Below, in pieces: positions 33,363 to 41,494 of a DNA stretch of 50,223 nucleotides. The stretch comes from Candidatus Parcubacteria bacterium (GTDB lineage: Bacteria; Patescibacteriota; Patescibacteriia; Patescibacteriales; BM507). The DNA lies in assembly GCA_002869265.1 (NCBI GenBank), contig PKTH01000036.1, positions 1 to 50,223 on the forward strand. The letters run 5' to 3'. The position numbers were made by a program, and so were the translations under genes. The notes beneath the pieces were generated by a model. That model was not told the origin of the DNA and did not search any database. It was given only the letters and a program-made list of their open reading frames with translations. The first letter of the stretch is position 1. Every line of letters starts with the position of its first letter.

Positions 33363-35852
33363 ATGAGACAAGAATACAAACCAAATAAAAATGCCTATAT
33401 ATTTTCTAGACTTATTTTTCAAGTCTTGGTTTTATTGCTTTTGTTTGTTGGTGTTTATATCTTTCTGAAAGTAATTACACCTGAGTATTTTTCTTTATTA
33501 TATATTATAGGAGCTATAGTTTTCTTGGTTGTTTTTTTGTATTATTATCACCTAGTTGCACACAGAAAATTAATTTTTTATTTTGAGGGTACAAAAATAA
33601 TTCAGAAAGGAGGGACCATTTTTTCTGATTATGAGACGGAGCTAAATATTAAGAACATCACACACCTTCGCTTAAGACTTCCCTTTATTGAATATAAGTT
33701 ATTTAGAACAGGCCATGTTGATATAGAGTCAGCGGGTTCAGCTAGTTCTGAGATCCACTTATGTTCAATGTTGGAGTATAAAGATATTCATTCGCTTGTC
33801 CTAGAAATGATGAAGACTAATGGTTTTAATATTGGAGGAGGTACTCTAGCTACACTAGAGAGGCCCAATAAGCTTGGGGTGTTTTTTGAAACTTTTAAGA
33901 GTCTAATTGGTTCCTTGTTAGCTGTTTTTTACATAGTATCAAGTATTATGTATGATGATGATGGAAATAGAATAGAAGTTATTTATGATCTTGTTATTGC
34001 TTACGTCATCCCTTTTGCAATTCTTTTAGTGTTAGTATTTTCATTCTTTCACATTTTTAAATTTCTTGATTTACAGAGAAGAGTTTACAAAATATACACA
34101 AACGTTATTACCTATAAAGAAGGCTTTTTATCAAAAAACTATTCGATCCTCCCTTTTGAAAATCTTACAGACTCCAGTGTTACTCAAACCTTGGTAGATA
34201 AAATATTTGGCTTGTATGATGTTAAATTAAGTTGTCAGGGGGCAGGCCAAGAGATTCTTTTTAAAAATATTAAGAACGGGCAAGCGATGAGCGACAAACT
34301 TGATGAATTGATAAGTGCTGAAGTTAGTGAAGAGATAGAGAGGGAGGAGGTAGTTCAAACAAAAAAAGCGCAACAGGAAAGGGCTATTAACTATGACACT
34401 GAATTCAAGAGTGAGTATAAAATGGATTATTTTAGAACCGTTAAATTCCCCATGCTGCTTGTCTTGGGAGCAGTTTTGTTTTTTATTCTTTCACTCCTGA
34501 TAATCAAGTTTGTTGCCTCGACTTTTGTATTGGTATTATTCTCATCCCTAAACGTTGTGACTGGTATTATTGGTTTAGTGTCTATACCAATCACTGTCTA
34601 TGGATATATTCAATACATATCAACAAAGTATATAGTTACAGATAAAAGTATTCAGTATAAATATGATTTTCTAGAAAAAAGAGACAAGGAATACAATGCA
34701 GATAAAGTCACCGGTATTATTATAAAAAGAAATTTTATAGATGAATGGTTTGGAACGATTAGTATAAATTTTTGGTCTATTGGGTCAAGTACTAGTCTTT
34801 CATTTCGTAATGTTAAAAGAGAAGATGTGGACATCCAAAATATTTTAGCTAAATTTGGGATTAGAAGAGAGGAGGCTCTACATGCTATTCACCCTAGTTT
34901 TTCTTTCAGAGAGTATATAAAGAAATCCATTGTTACTTTCTCTTTTTTTGCATTTCTGGTAATTAGCTTTGGGTTGATTTTCTTTTTTATTGCTCCACTT
35001 ATAACATTCGGGTTGATATTAGCCATTACCTTTGTCGTTTTTGTTTCCTTTGTTTATAATAAGGAATACTTTAAAAGGACAAAATTAATTTTTTATAAGA
35101 ATTATGTTTATTGTCAAAAGGGTTGGCTATTTAAAAATTATGTCTATGTAAAAATGAATGATATAAAAGATATTGAGACCGTTAGATACCCATTTTCAAG
35201 TGAAGGTAAAATTAAGTTTAATATTTCGGGAGACAGGATACAGATTGACCCAAATCATAAAAAAGGGAATATGGTTTCCAATAATTTTTACATAGACTTT
35301 GTGGAAAATATTAAGTCGATGGACGAGTGGGTTGACTATATTCTTTATAAGAGGCCCAGAAAAGAAGAATTAAATGATTATAATAGTGAAATAAAAAATT
35401 TATCCGAAGTTTTTTATACAAGTAAACCCTCTCTACTAAACACTATGATTCCCTTACTTTTTGTTTTAATTCCAGTAAATCTTTTATTTTTATTTATATT
35501 TATTATAAATTCAAGTTCTTTTATTTTTGTTGTGGCTGTTTTTGTTATTTTTAACTTGGTTAATGCTATGGTAATTTTACCGGTTTATCTTCCAATTAAA
35601 ATGACAACTTTCTATATGGACAGATACAGGGTGATTTCAAAAAGTGGTGTTATTTACAAGAAGCAAGTTTCTATAATATTTGATAGAGTTGATTTCATTC
35701 GTAATACGCAGGGACTCATAAATAAACTTTTTAAAAATGGTAATATAATAGTAAATACTGTAGGATCAACAAAACCCGAACTTACGATATATCATATACC
35801 TGATTATAAAGAATTTTATAGTAAACTAAAAGAAGAATACGAAAAGCCCTAG
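33363..35852 (+). CDS. Large membrane protein with five bacterial PH (bPH2/DUF304) domains
   Basis: 829 aa. Pairs of membrane helices alternate with bPH2 domains, at about 75-155, 240-320, 415-505, 570-665 and 755-825. Each has the strand pattern seen in YdbS/YdbT, for example KIIQKGGTIFSDYETEL, VITYKEGFLSKNYSIL, SIQYKYDFLEKRDKEY, YVYCQKGWLFKNYVYV and YRVISKSGVIYKKQVSI. B. subtilis YdbT has fewer domains, so this is an extended form. YdbS/YdbT are linked to membrane defence against peptides. No enzyme motif. Native AT-rich composition. Confidence 0.82.
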   Translation: MRQEYKPNKNAYIFSRLIFQVLVLLLLFVGVYIFLKVITPEYFSLLYIIGAIVFLVVFLYYYHLVAHRKLIFYFEGTKIIQKGGTIFSDYETELNIKNITHLRLRLPFIEYKLFRTGHVDIESAGSASSEIHLCSMLEYKDIHSLVLEMMKTNGFNIGGGTLATLERPNKLGVFFETFKSLIGSLLAVFYIVSSIMYDDDGNRIEVIYDLVIAYVIPFAILLVLVFSFFHIFKFLDLQRRVYKIYTNVITYKEGFLSKNYSILPFENLTDSSVTQTLVDKIFGLYDVKLSCQGAGQEILFKNIKNGQAMSDKLDELISAEVSEEIEREEVVQTKKAQQERAINYDTEFKSEYKMDYFRTVKFPMLLVLGAVLFFILSLLIIKFVASTFVLVLFSSLNVVTGIIGLVSIPITVYGYIQYISTKYIVTDKSIQYKYDFLEKRDKEYNADKVTGIIIKRNFIDEWFGTISINFWSIGSSTSLSFRNVKREDVDIQNILAKFGIRREEALHAIHPSFSFREYIKKSIVTFSFFAFLVISFGLIFFFIAPLITFGLILAITFVVFVSFVYNKEYFKRTKLIFYKNYVYCQKGWLFKNYVYVKMNDIKDIETVRYPFSSEGKIKFNISGDRIQIDPNHKKGNMVSNNFYIDFVENIKSMDEWVDYILYKRPRKEELNDYNSEIKNLSEVFYTSKPSLLNTMIPLLFVLIPVNLLFLFIFIINSSSFIFVVAVFVIFNLVNAMVILPVYLPIKMTTFYMDRYRVISKSGVIYKKQVSIIFDRVDFIRNTQGLINKLFKNGNIIVNTVGSTKPELTIYHIPDYKEFYSKLKEEYEKP

Positions 35853-35854
35853 AC

Positions 35855-35883
35855 TTGATTTTTTTCTATTTTTAGGTTAATAT
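35855..35883 (+). promoter_or_regulatory. Promoter of the thrC unit
   Basis: TTGATT, 17-base spacer, TAATAT, immediately after the preceding stop and before the leader hairpin. Confidence 0.6.
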
Positions 35884-35897
35884 TCAAACAATTAAAT

Positions 35898-35929
35898 AAG
35901 CTCACTAAGGAGAAATTAGTGAGCTTTTT
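35898..35929 (+). terminator. Terminator-like leader hairpin, loop GGAGAAA
   Basis: Stem AAGCTCACTAA/TTAGTGAGCTT, loop GGAGAAA (reads AAGGAG with the stem end), T5. 14 nt after the predicted -10 and 62 nt before thrC. It may also be the terminator of the PH-domain gene. Confidence 0.78.
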
Positions 35930-35991
35930 GTTTAGAATATAGGTCATTAAAATTTATTTAAAAATCAACCCTAGACGAGAAGGAGTTTACA

Positions 35992-37344
35992 ATGAGTTTT
36001 TCGATTAAACAAACCTGGATAGAATGTATCGGCTGTGGTTTTCAAGCAGAACTACTTCAAGAAAGAAAGTTTAAGTGTCCGAAATGTGGGAATCTTTTTG
36101 ATATCAAGCATAATCTGGATCTTTTGGAGATGTACCCCGCCGGGTGGACTCAAAAGTTTGATGCAAGGGCCAGGAGAACCGATCTGGGGAAAACTGACAA
36201 CCCCCTTTTTCATTCGGGAGTTTGGCGTTTTAAAGAATGGATCATGCCTTATCTGCCGACAAATGACATCGTTACTCTTGGCGAAGGAAATGTTCCTATC
36301 ACAAAAGCGGGAAAAAATCTTTTGGAATGGATCGGAGGAGATATTGATCTGCATATCATCCAGGAAGGGATGACTCCCACAGGGTCATTCAAGGACTTTG
36401 GAGGAACCGTTATGATGAGCCTCGCAAAAACAATGGGCATCAAAACGGTTTGCTGTGCTTCAACTGGAGATACTTCAGCGATGGCAGCGGCATATGCTGC
36501 AAAGGCCGGGATTGAGTGTGTGGTAATTTTGCCTAAAGGACTGGTTACTCCAGCGCAAATTGCACAGCCCTTGGTCCATGGAGCGCTTGTAATAATGCTA
36601 CCGGGGGACTTTGATGACTGTATGCGAGTTCAGCTTGAACTCACAACTAATCACGGGGTGTTCCCAGCAAACAGTATAAACCCCAGTCGTATCGAGGGTC
36701 ACCAAGCAACGGTATTCTTGTTGGCTCAGCATTTTGGATGGGAGCTTCCCGACTGGATCGCAGCACCTGTTGGAAATGGCAGTAATGTTTCGTCTATCGG
36801 CAAAGGTTTGCGACTTATCCAGGAACAGCTTCCAAATATTGGATCTTCAAATATTCTTGGCTGTCAGTCACGGGCAGCCAATCCTTTGGCAAGGTCCTGG
36901 AATCTTGCCAATAATGGTCGTTGGGATGAAGGAGTCGACCGCAGGAATTTTTGGCTTGAAAAATATGTTGACATCGAATGTGGAACCACCACAGCTACTG
37001 CAGCCAGAATAGGAGCGCCTGTTTCAAGAGATAAGGTTATGCGAGAAATTGCTTTATCTAGAGGGGCTATGACTGTTGCTCAGGAAGAAGATCTGAATCA
37101 GGCAGTGTTTGTTTGCGGTCGTGATGGTTTGTTTGTTTGCCCACAAACGGGGATAGCACTTGCCGGGGTTAAAAACGCAGTCAAAAATGGTTGGATCAAG
37201 GCAGGTGATAGGGTCGCTGTGGTTTCCACTGCCAATGGTCTTAAATTTACAGAATCAGCATCAGAAAATCCCGATCGTCGTATGATTGATTCTAGTGACT
37301 GTAGTGTTGAATCTGTCCTGGATTTAATAAGTGCTTATTCCTAA
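35992..37344 (+). CDS. thrC: Threonine synthase with N-terminal zinc ribbon
   Basis: 450 aa. A CxxC zinc ribbon (Cys12, Cys15, Cys29, Cys32) precedes the PLP fold-type II core, which has GEGNVPI, the PLP lysine in TGSFKDFG (Lys134), ASTGDTSAMAAAYAA, and the phosphate-binding GNGSNVS loop. It converts O-phosphohomoserine to threonine. No hom or thrB nearby. GC-rich like purN and the PurC-PurE gene, with GAAGGAG before the ATG. The pilin-like gene follows 15 nt later. Confidence 0.95.
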   Translation: MSFSIKQTWIECIGCGFQAELLQERKFKCPKCGNLFDIKHNLDLLEMYPAGWTQKFDARARRTDLGKTDNPLFHSGVWRFKEWIMPYLPTNDIVTLGEGNVPITKAGKNLLEWIGGDIDLHIIQEGMTPTGSFKDFGGTVMMSLAKTMGIKTVCCASTGDTSAMAAAYAAKAGIECVVILPKGLVTPAQIAQPLVHGALVIMLPGDFDDCMRVQLELTTNHGVFPANSINPSRIEGHQATVFLLAQHFGWELPDWIAAPVGNGSNVSSIGKGLRLIQEQLPNIGSSNILGCQSRAANPLARSWNLANNGRWDEGVDRRNFWLEKYVDIECGTTTATAARIGAPVSRDKVMREIALSRGAMTVAQEEDLNQAVFVCGRDGLFVCPQTGIALAGVKNAVKNGWIKAGDRVAVVSTANGLKFTESASENPDRRMIDSSDCSVESVLDLISAYS

Positions 37345-37359
37345 TGGAAGGAGGGCTTC

Positions 37360-37542
37360 GTGAATAGAAATGGAGGTTTTAGTGAACGTGATTTTCTCAT
37401 AATTATTGTAGTGGTATTTATCCTATCAGCAATTGCAATACCGCAGATCGCGAAATATAGAGAATCTAAAGAAGTAGCCAAGGAAAACTCTTACAATGTA
37501 TATGACAGTGGTAATAACAATATTGTCAGAAAAGTTGATTGA
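37360..37542 (+). CDS. Minimal type IV pilin-like protein
   Basis: 60 aa, GTG start fixed by AAGGAGGG 5-6 nt upstream. GG|FSERDFLIIIVVVFILSAIAIPQIAKYRE is shown in part only: the Gly-Phe cleavage site, an acidic residue at +5 (Asp), a hydrophobic helix and the AIAIPQ end are those of a class III prepilin signal. Only about 25 residues follow, so the mature chain lacks a globular head. It could be a pseudopilin, a minor pilin remnant or a small membrane peptide. Sharing an operon with thrC is unexpected. Confidence 0.72.
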   Translation: MNRNGGFSERDFLIIIVVVFILSAIAIPQIAKYRESKEVAKENSYNVYDSGNNNIVRKVD

Positions 37543-37556
37543 TTCATAAAAAACCC

Positions 37557-37586
37557 AGAGGCATGTTTAAAACATGCCTCTTTTTT
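37557..37586 (+). terminator. Intrinsic terminator after thrC-pilin unit
   Basis: Stem AGAGGCATGT/ACATGCCTCT, AT-rich loop, T-run. Confidence 0.9.
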
Positions 37587-37663
37587 AAAAAAAGAAATAT
37601 ATATTTTAATATATATTATAATATGTATTAAAAAAGCCCAGATATTCATCTATATAAATGGTG

Positions 37664-37672
37664 TGATATAAT
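37664..37672 (+). promoter_or_regulatory. Extended -10 promoter, leaderless gene
   Basis: TG-A-TATAAT ends 7 bases before the ATG at 37679, so the start codon is at or next to the first transcribed base. Confidence 0.6.
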
Positions 37673-37678
37673 GGATAT

Positions 37679-38395
37679 ATGAATAAAAGATTTTGGGAAA
37701 TTGATTTTTTGCGAGGGTTAGCTATTATTATGATGGTTATTTATCATGTGGCCTGGGATTTAATATACTTTTTTGAGGTCTCTGTAAATATAAATCAAGG
37801 CCCTTGGAAGATTTTCCAGAGCCTAACAGCTTCTTTATTTATTTTTTTGGTTGGGGTTTCATCATTTCTTAGCTATCAGAGAAAAAGATCATTGTTGGTA
37901 TTTTTAAAAAGAGGAACCCAAGTATTTTCTTTTGGTCTTTTGATTAGCCTTGTTACCTGGTATTTATTTCCTGATGAAGTTATTGTTTTTGGCATACTCC
38001 ATCTTATCGGTGTGACTATTGTTCTTACATATTTTTTTCAAAGTTTGAGGTATCTGAATTTAGTTTTTGGCTTTTTGTTTATATTTATTGGCAGTGTTTT
38101 TAGAGTTACTTTTAGTAATTCCCTATATCTTCTGCCTTTCGGGATTGTTCCAGAGACCTATGCTTCTCTAGATTATTTTCCAATATTTCCATGGCTTGGC
38201 ATCGCCTTGGTGGGAATTTTTTGGGCACAGCTTTTCTACGAAAACAACCAAAGAAACTTTGACTTTAATTTAGTAAATAATAATTTTTTAACAAAAAGCT
38301 TTGAATTTTTGGGTAAAAAATCTCTTTTAATATATCTTATCCACCAGCCAATATTATTTTTGGTTTTTTATTTAGCTAAATTACTAATTTATTGA
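37679..38395 (+). CDS. DUF1624/HGSNAT-type membrane acyltransferase
   Basis: 238 aa, about seven helices. The start motif RFWEIDFLRGLAIIMMVIYHVAWDL with the Asp-Arg-His pattern and FLVGVSSFLSYQRKR identify the heparan-alpha-glucosaminide N-acetyltransferase catalytic family (DUF1624). FPIFPWLGIALVGIF is a second mark. It probably moves acyl groups from acetyl-CoA to extracytoplasmic sugars. One base separates its stop from the next ATG. Confidence 0.87.
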   Translation: MNKRFWEIDFLRGLAIIMMVIYHVAWDLIYFFEVSVNINQGPWKIFQSLTASLFIFLVGVSSFLSYQRKRSLLVFLKRGTQVFSFGLLISLVTWYLFPDEVIVFGILHLIGVTIVLTYFFQSLRYLNLVFGFLFIFIGSVFRVTFSNSLYLLPFGIVPETYASLDYFPIFPWLGIALVGIFWAQLFYENNQRNFDFNLVNNNFLTKSFEFLGKKSLLIYLIHQPILFLVFYLAKLLIY

Positions 38396-38396
38396 T

Positions 38397-39131
38397 ATGG
38401 AAAAAATAAATAATCTAGAACAAAAAGAAAAATATATTCCTAAGATAGAATTTTATACTTCAGTTGAGGATGAACTTCAGAATTTTATGTATTTCCTAGA
38501 AGACGATCCTGATTGGTTTAGAGGTAGAGAGATTTGTGTAGACCTGGAACATTTATTGGACGAGCCAGACAAGGAAAAGGCAAGAAATGAGGCTAGAGAA
38601 TATTTTACTAAGTTTTTTAGAGAAAACAGCGTAGAAGTTGAAAGGCGACTCAAAGAAGCTAGCGATAAATGGAGCTTGGTTAGTGAAGAGTTTTATTCTA
38701 AGGTGAACAAAATATATAAAAATCATTCTTGGCCGGAAGGAAATTATCGAGGGCTCATTTCTATTATGCGAATGTATCCAAGAAACATTGAGGATAAGAC
38801 TTTTTCATTTCCATACAAGGAGGATGGGGAAACCAATGTGACTATTGCTCATGAGATGATGCATTTTATTCAGTATGATTATTTGGAGAAAATAAATGGA
38901 CTTGAACCTTCAGAGGCGCATGATAAAGATAAGCGTTTTTGGGAATTCACAGAAGAGTTTAATAGAGTCATAGAGAAAGATTCTATATGGGACTATCTAG
39001 GGGGCAAGGAAAGAGAGTCTAGAATTTCTCCAGAATTACATGAAAAAATTAAAAAATTATGGGAAGAAAAGAGGGATGTTGACTATGTCGTAGAAAACAT
39101 CTTTCCTGAGGCAAAAAAGTCTTCTAAATAA
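38397..39131 (+). CDS. Zincin-like protein of unknown family
   Basis: 244 aa. HEMMH at 152-156 in a helix (TIAHEMMHFIQYDYL) is the zincin zinc-binding motif; a third ligand could be Glu183, Glu186 or Glu187 in FWEFTEEFNRV. No signal peptide, membrane segment or Pfam family is recognised. Rich in charged residues. Likely a cytoplasmic metallopeptidase, but the call rests on the motif alone. Directly follows the acyltransferase gene. Confidence 0.65.
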   Translation: MEKINNLEQKEKYIPKIEFYTSVEDELQNFMYFLEDDPDWFRGREICVDLEHLLDEPDKEKARNEAREYFTKFFRENSVEVERRLKEASDKWSLVSEEFYSKVNKIYKNHSWPEGNYRGLISIMRMYPRNIEDKTFSFPYKEDGETNVTIAHEMMHFIQYDYLEKINGLEPSEAHDKDKRFWEFTEEFNRVIEKDSIWDYLGGKERESRISPELHEKIKKLWEEKRDVDYVVENIFPEAKKSSK

Positions 39132-39194
39132 TGTAATGATTGGCTAATTTATGTGTATTATATAGTACGGAGGTATTATAAATAATATACATAT

Positions 39195-40919
39195 ATGAAA
39201 TCTGGAAAAAACTTTTTTACAAATGTGGCTCTTGTTTCGCTAAGTTTAGTGCTTGGAGCCGGTGTGCTGTTCGCAGTTAATGCGGGCCCTAATGATTATT
39301 ACTTAGATAGTGACGGAGATGGTTTTGGTGATCCCGACACGCTTATATCAACGACGACACCACCAACAAACTACGTTAATGACAACACAGATTGCAATGA
39401 TAACGATGAAAACATCTACCCAGGAGCTGAAGAAACAGTAGGAGATGATATTGATAGTGATTGCAATGGTCAAATTAATGAGGTTGTTTTTTATAAAGAT
39501 AGTGATGGAGATACTTATGGTTTAGCCTCGTCTACTGTGATTGCGGTCACAGCCCCTACCGGGTATGTAGATGATAATACAGACTGTGATGATAATAATA
39601 ATACTATCTACCCAGGAGCTGAAGAGATATTGGGTGATGATATAGATAGTAATTGTGATGGATATACTAACGAACAAGAATTTTATTTAGACAGTGATGA
39701 AGATGGATATGGGACAGATGAAACATTTGTTGTGTCTACTTCAACACCAGAGGACTACGTGGAGTTAGGTGGTGACTGTGATGATACTAACGTTTCTGTT
39801 AACCCGGGAGTATCTGAAGTTTTAGGGGATGAAATTGATAACAACTGTGATGGCAATATAGATGAGATGGTTTTTTATGAAGATGGTGATAATGATGGAC
39901 ATGGCTCATCTCTTGCAACAACCACTGCAACAACAACACCAGATGGATATGTTGATAATGCTGATGATTGTGATGATGATAATAATAATATAAATCCTGA
40001 CGCGGTTGAGTTATACAATCAGATTGATGATAACTGTGATGGTTTTATTGATGAAGGTTTCACACACTATTATCTTGACAATGATGATGATGGTTATGGA
40101 ACTGGTGCTGAGTTTGAAATCGCAACAACAAGTCCAGAAGGCTATGTAGATAATGATGATGATTGTAATGATGACAACCCTGATATTCATCCTGGGGCAG
40201 AAGAAGACAGAAATAACGGCGTGGATGATGACTGTGATGGGCTAGTAGATGAAAATAGAAATTTCAGCATATTCTATAAAGACAGTGATAATGATGGTTA
40301 TGGTTCTGATGATGACACTGTTGAGGCTGTAAATGCGCCTACAGGATATGTTTCAAATGACGATGATTGTGATGATAACAACAACACCATTTATCCAGGG
40401 GCTACTGAACTGAACGACGGGATAGACAATGACTGTGACGGCTTAGTAGACGAAAACATCAGAACATATTATATTGACGAAGATGGTGATGGTTACGGAT
40501 CAGATGAAGATAGTGTTGAGGCTACTGAGGTACCAGATGGTTATGTGTCGAATGACAATGATTGCAATGATAACAACAACAAGGTATATCCGGGGGCACC
40601 TGAGCTAGATGACAATCTAGATAACGACTGTGATGGATATGTAGACGAAGGAGTACAAAATAATAATTGTGGTGATTGTGATCATGATTGTGATAATGAA
40701 TATAAATACAGAAACCAGAATAGATATAATTACGACGAAGACGATGATACTAGTGACTGGGATGAGGGTGATTTCAAAAATCATGGACAGTATATTAGTA
40801 ATATGGCCCACTTTACTAATTATCTAAAAAAGATAGGGAACATTACAGGGAAAGAAAAAGGGCAAATGATGAAAAACGCCAACAAAGGCAATGGAAACGG
40901 AAAAGGAAATAAGAAATAA
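39195..40919 (+). CDS. Secreted MopE-type calcium/metal-binding repeat protein
   Basis: 574 aa. Signal peptide (1-29, ending VLFAVNA). Then seven repeats of about 62 residues (about 34 to 490), each of the type YYLDsDgDGyG ... DCdDnn..iyPGaeE..gd.iDnDCDGlvDE, as in the MopE/PF11617 putative metal-binding motif. Repeated acidic loops are EF-hand-like calcium ligands; cysteine pairs (DC ... DC) could be disulfides. The tail (about 495-574) is Asn/Gly/Lys rich and ends NGNGKGNKK. DNA shows the same roughly 190-bp periodicity. Upstream of an ECF sigma factor. Confidence 0.88.
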   Translation: MKSGKNFFTNVALVSLSLVLGAGVLFAVNAGPNDYYLDSDGDGFGDPDTLISTTTPPTNYVNDNTDCNDNDENIYPGAEETVGDDIDSDCNGQINEVVFYKDSDGDTYGLASSTVIAVTAPTGYVDDNTDCDDNNNTIYPGAEEILGDDIDSNCDGYTNEQEFYLDSDEDGYGTDETFVVSTSTPEDYVELGGDCDDTNVSVNPGVSEVLGDEIDNNCDGNIDEMVFYEDGDNDGHGSSLATTTATTTPDGYVDNADDCDDDNNNINPDAVELYNQIDDNCDGFIDEGFTHYYLDNDDDGYGTGAEFEIATTSPEGYVDNDDDCNDDNPDIHPGAEEDRNNGVDDDCDGLVDENRNFSIFYKDSDNDGYGSDDDTVEAVNAPTGYVSNDDDCDDNNNTIYPGATELNDGIDNDCDGLVDENIRTYYIDEDGDGYGSDEDSVEATEVPDGYVSNDNDCNDNNNKVYPGAPELDDNLDNDCDGYVDEGVQNNNCGDCDHDCDNEYKYRNQNRYNYDEDDDTSDWDEGDFKNHGQYISNMAHFTNYLKKIGNITGKEKGQMMKNANKGNGNGKGNKK

Positions 40920-40943
40920 AGGAATCCCATTTAAATAGCGAAG

Positions 40944-41003
40944 CCAGTTGAAAAAAAAGTGATTATGGTGTAATATTCAATAATTATTCTAGTATTCAAC
41001 TGG
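40944..41003 (+). promoter_or_regulatory. ECF sigma gene promoter within a widely spaced inverted repeat
   Basis: TTGAAA (40948-40953), 17-base spacer, TAATAT (40971-40976). Inverted arms CCAGTTGAA (40944-40952) and TTCAACTGG (40995-41003) are perfect over 9 bp with centres 51 bp apart; the left arm overlaps the -35 and the right arm ends 4 bases before the ATG. This suggests an operator pair or a loop; it may alternatively be chance. Confidence 0.55.
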
Positions 41004-41007
41004 TTTT

Positions 41008-41493
41008 ATGTCTCGAGAAGACAAACAATTCATAGCAAATTATAATAAATACCTAGATAAGATATATAACTATATCTGGTATAGAGTTGCCTTTGACAAG
41101 ACAGTAACCGAAGATCTTTGTTCCGAGGTATTTTTGAAGGCTTTTAAGGCTTATGATAATTTTGATGAATCAAGATCTTTTCAGTCATGGATATACGCTA
41201 TAGCTAAAAATCATCTTTCAAATTATTACAGAACCAGAGGGAGAGAGGTGGATATTGAAAATGCTCTAAATCTTTCTTGTGAAACATTGGAAAAAATAAA
41301 CACCAAGATAGAAGCTGAAGAATTATTTTCTGAAATTGATAAACTGGATTCATACTCAAAAGAAGTAATAATTCTAAAGTACGTTGACGAGCTGAGTACT
41401 AAAGAGATAGCAGAGTTATTGGAAAAAGAGGTCAATGCGGTCCGGGTTCAATTAAGTAGAGCAATCGCAAAATTAAAAGAACAGGTTAATTAA
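41008..41493 (+). CDS. ECF-type RNA polymerase sigma factor
   Basis: 161 aa. Region 2 (about 10-75) has IYNYIWYRV, TEDLCSEVFLKAFKAYDNFDESRSFQSWIYAIAKNHLSNYYR; region 4 (about 105-160) has LKYVDELSTKEIAELLEKEVNAVRVQLSRAIAKLK. No region 1 or 3, as in ECF factors. Next to it, 1 nt downstream, is a membrane DUF5667 protein that probably regulates it. Likely targets include the divergent or adjacent envelope genes, but no ECF promoter is identified here. Confidence 0.93.
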   Translation: MSREDKQFIANYNKYLDKIYNYIWYRVAFDKTVTEDLCSEVFLKAFKAYDNFDESRSFQSWIYAIAKNHLSNYYRTRGREVDIENALNLSCETLEKINTKIEAEELFSEIDKLDSYSKEVIILKYVDELSTKEIAELLEKEVNAVRVQLSRAIAKLKEQVN

Positions 41494-41494
41494 T

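Noticed and set aside
35898-35929. The hairpin at 35898 as simply the terminator of the PH-domain gene
   Set aside because: Not fully excluded; but a consensus-like promoter precedes it and no good one follows, so the leader reading was retained with a stated caveat.
39300-40640. Tandem repeats of about 190 bp suggesting a CRISPR array or satellite
   Set aside because: The repeats are in frame, encode MopE-type repeats within one signal-peptide protein, and vary as coding DNA does.
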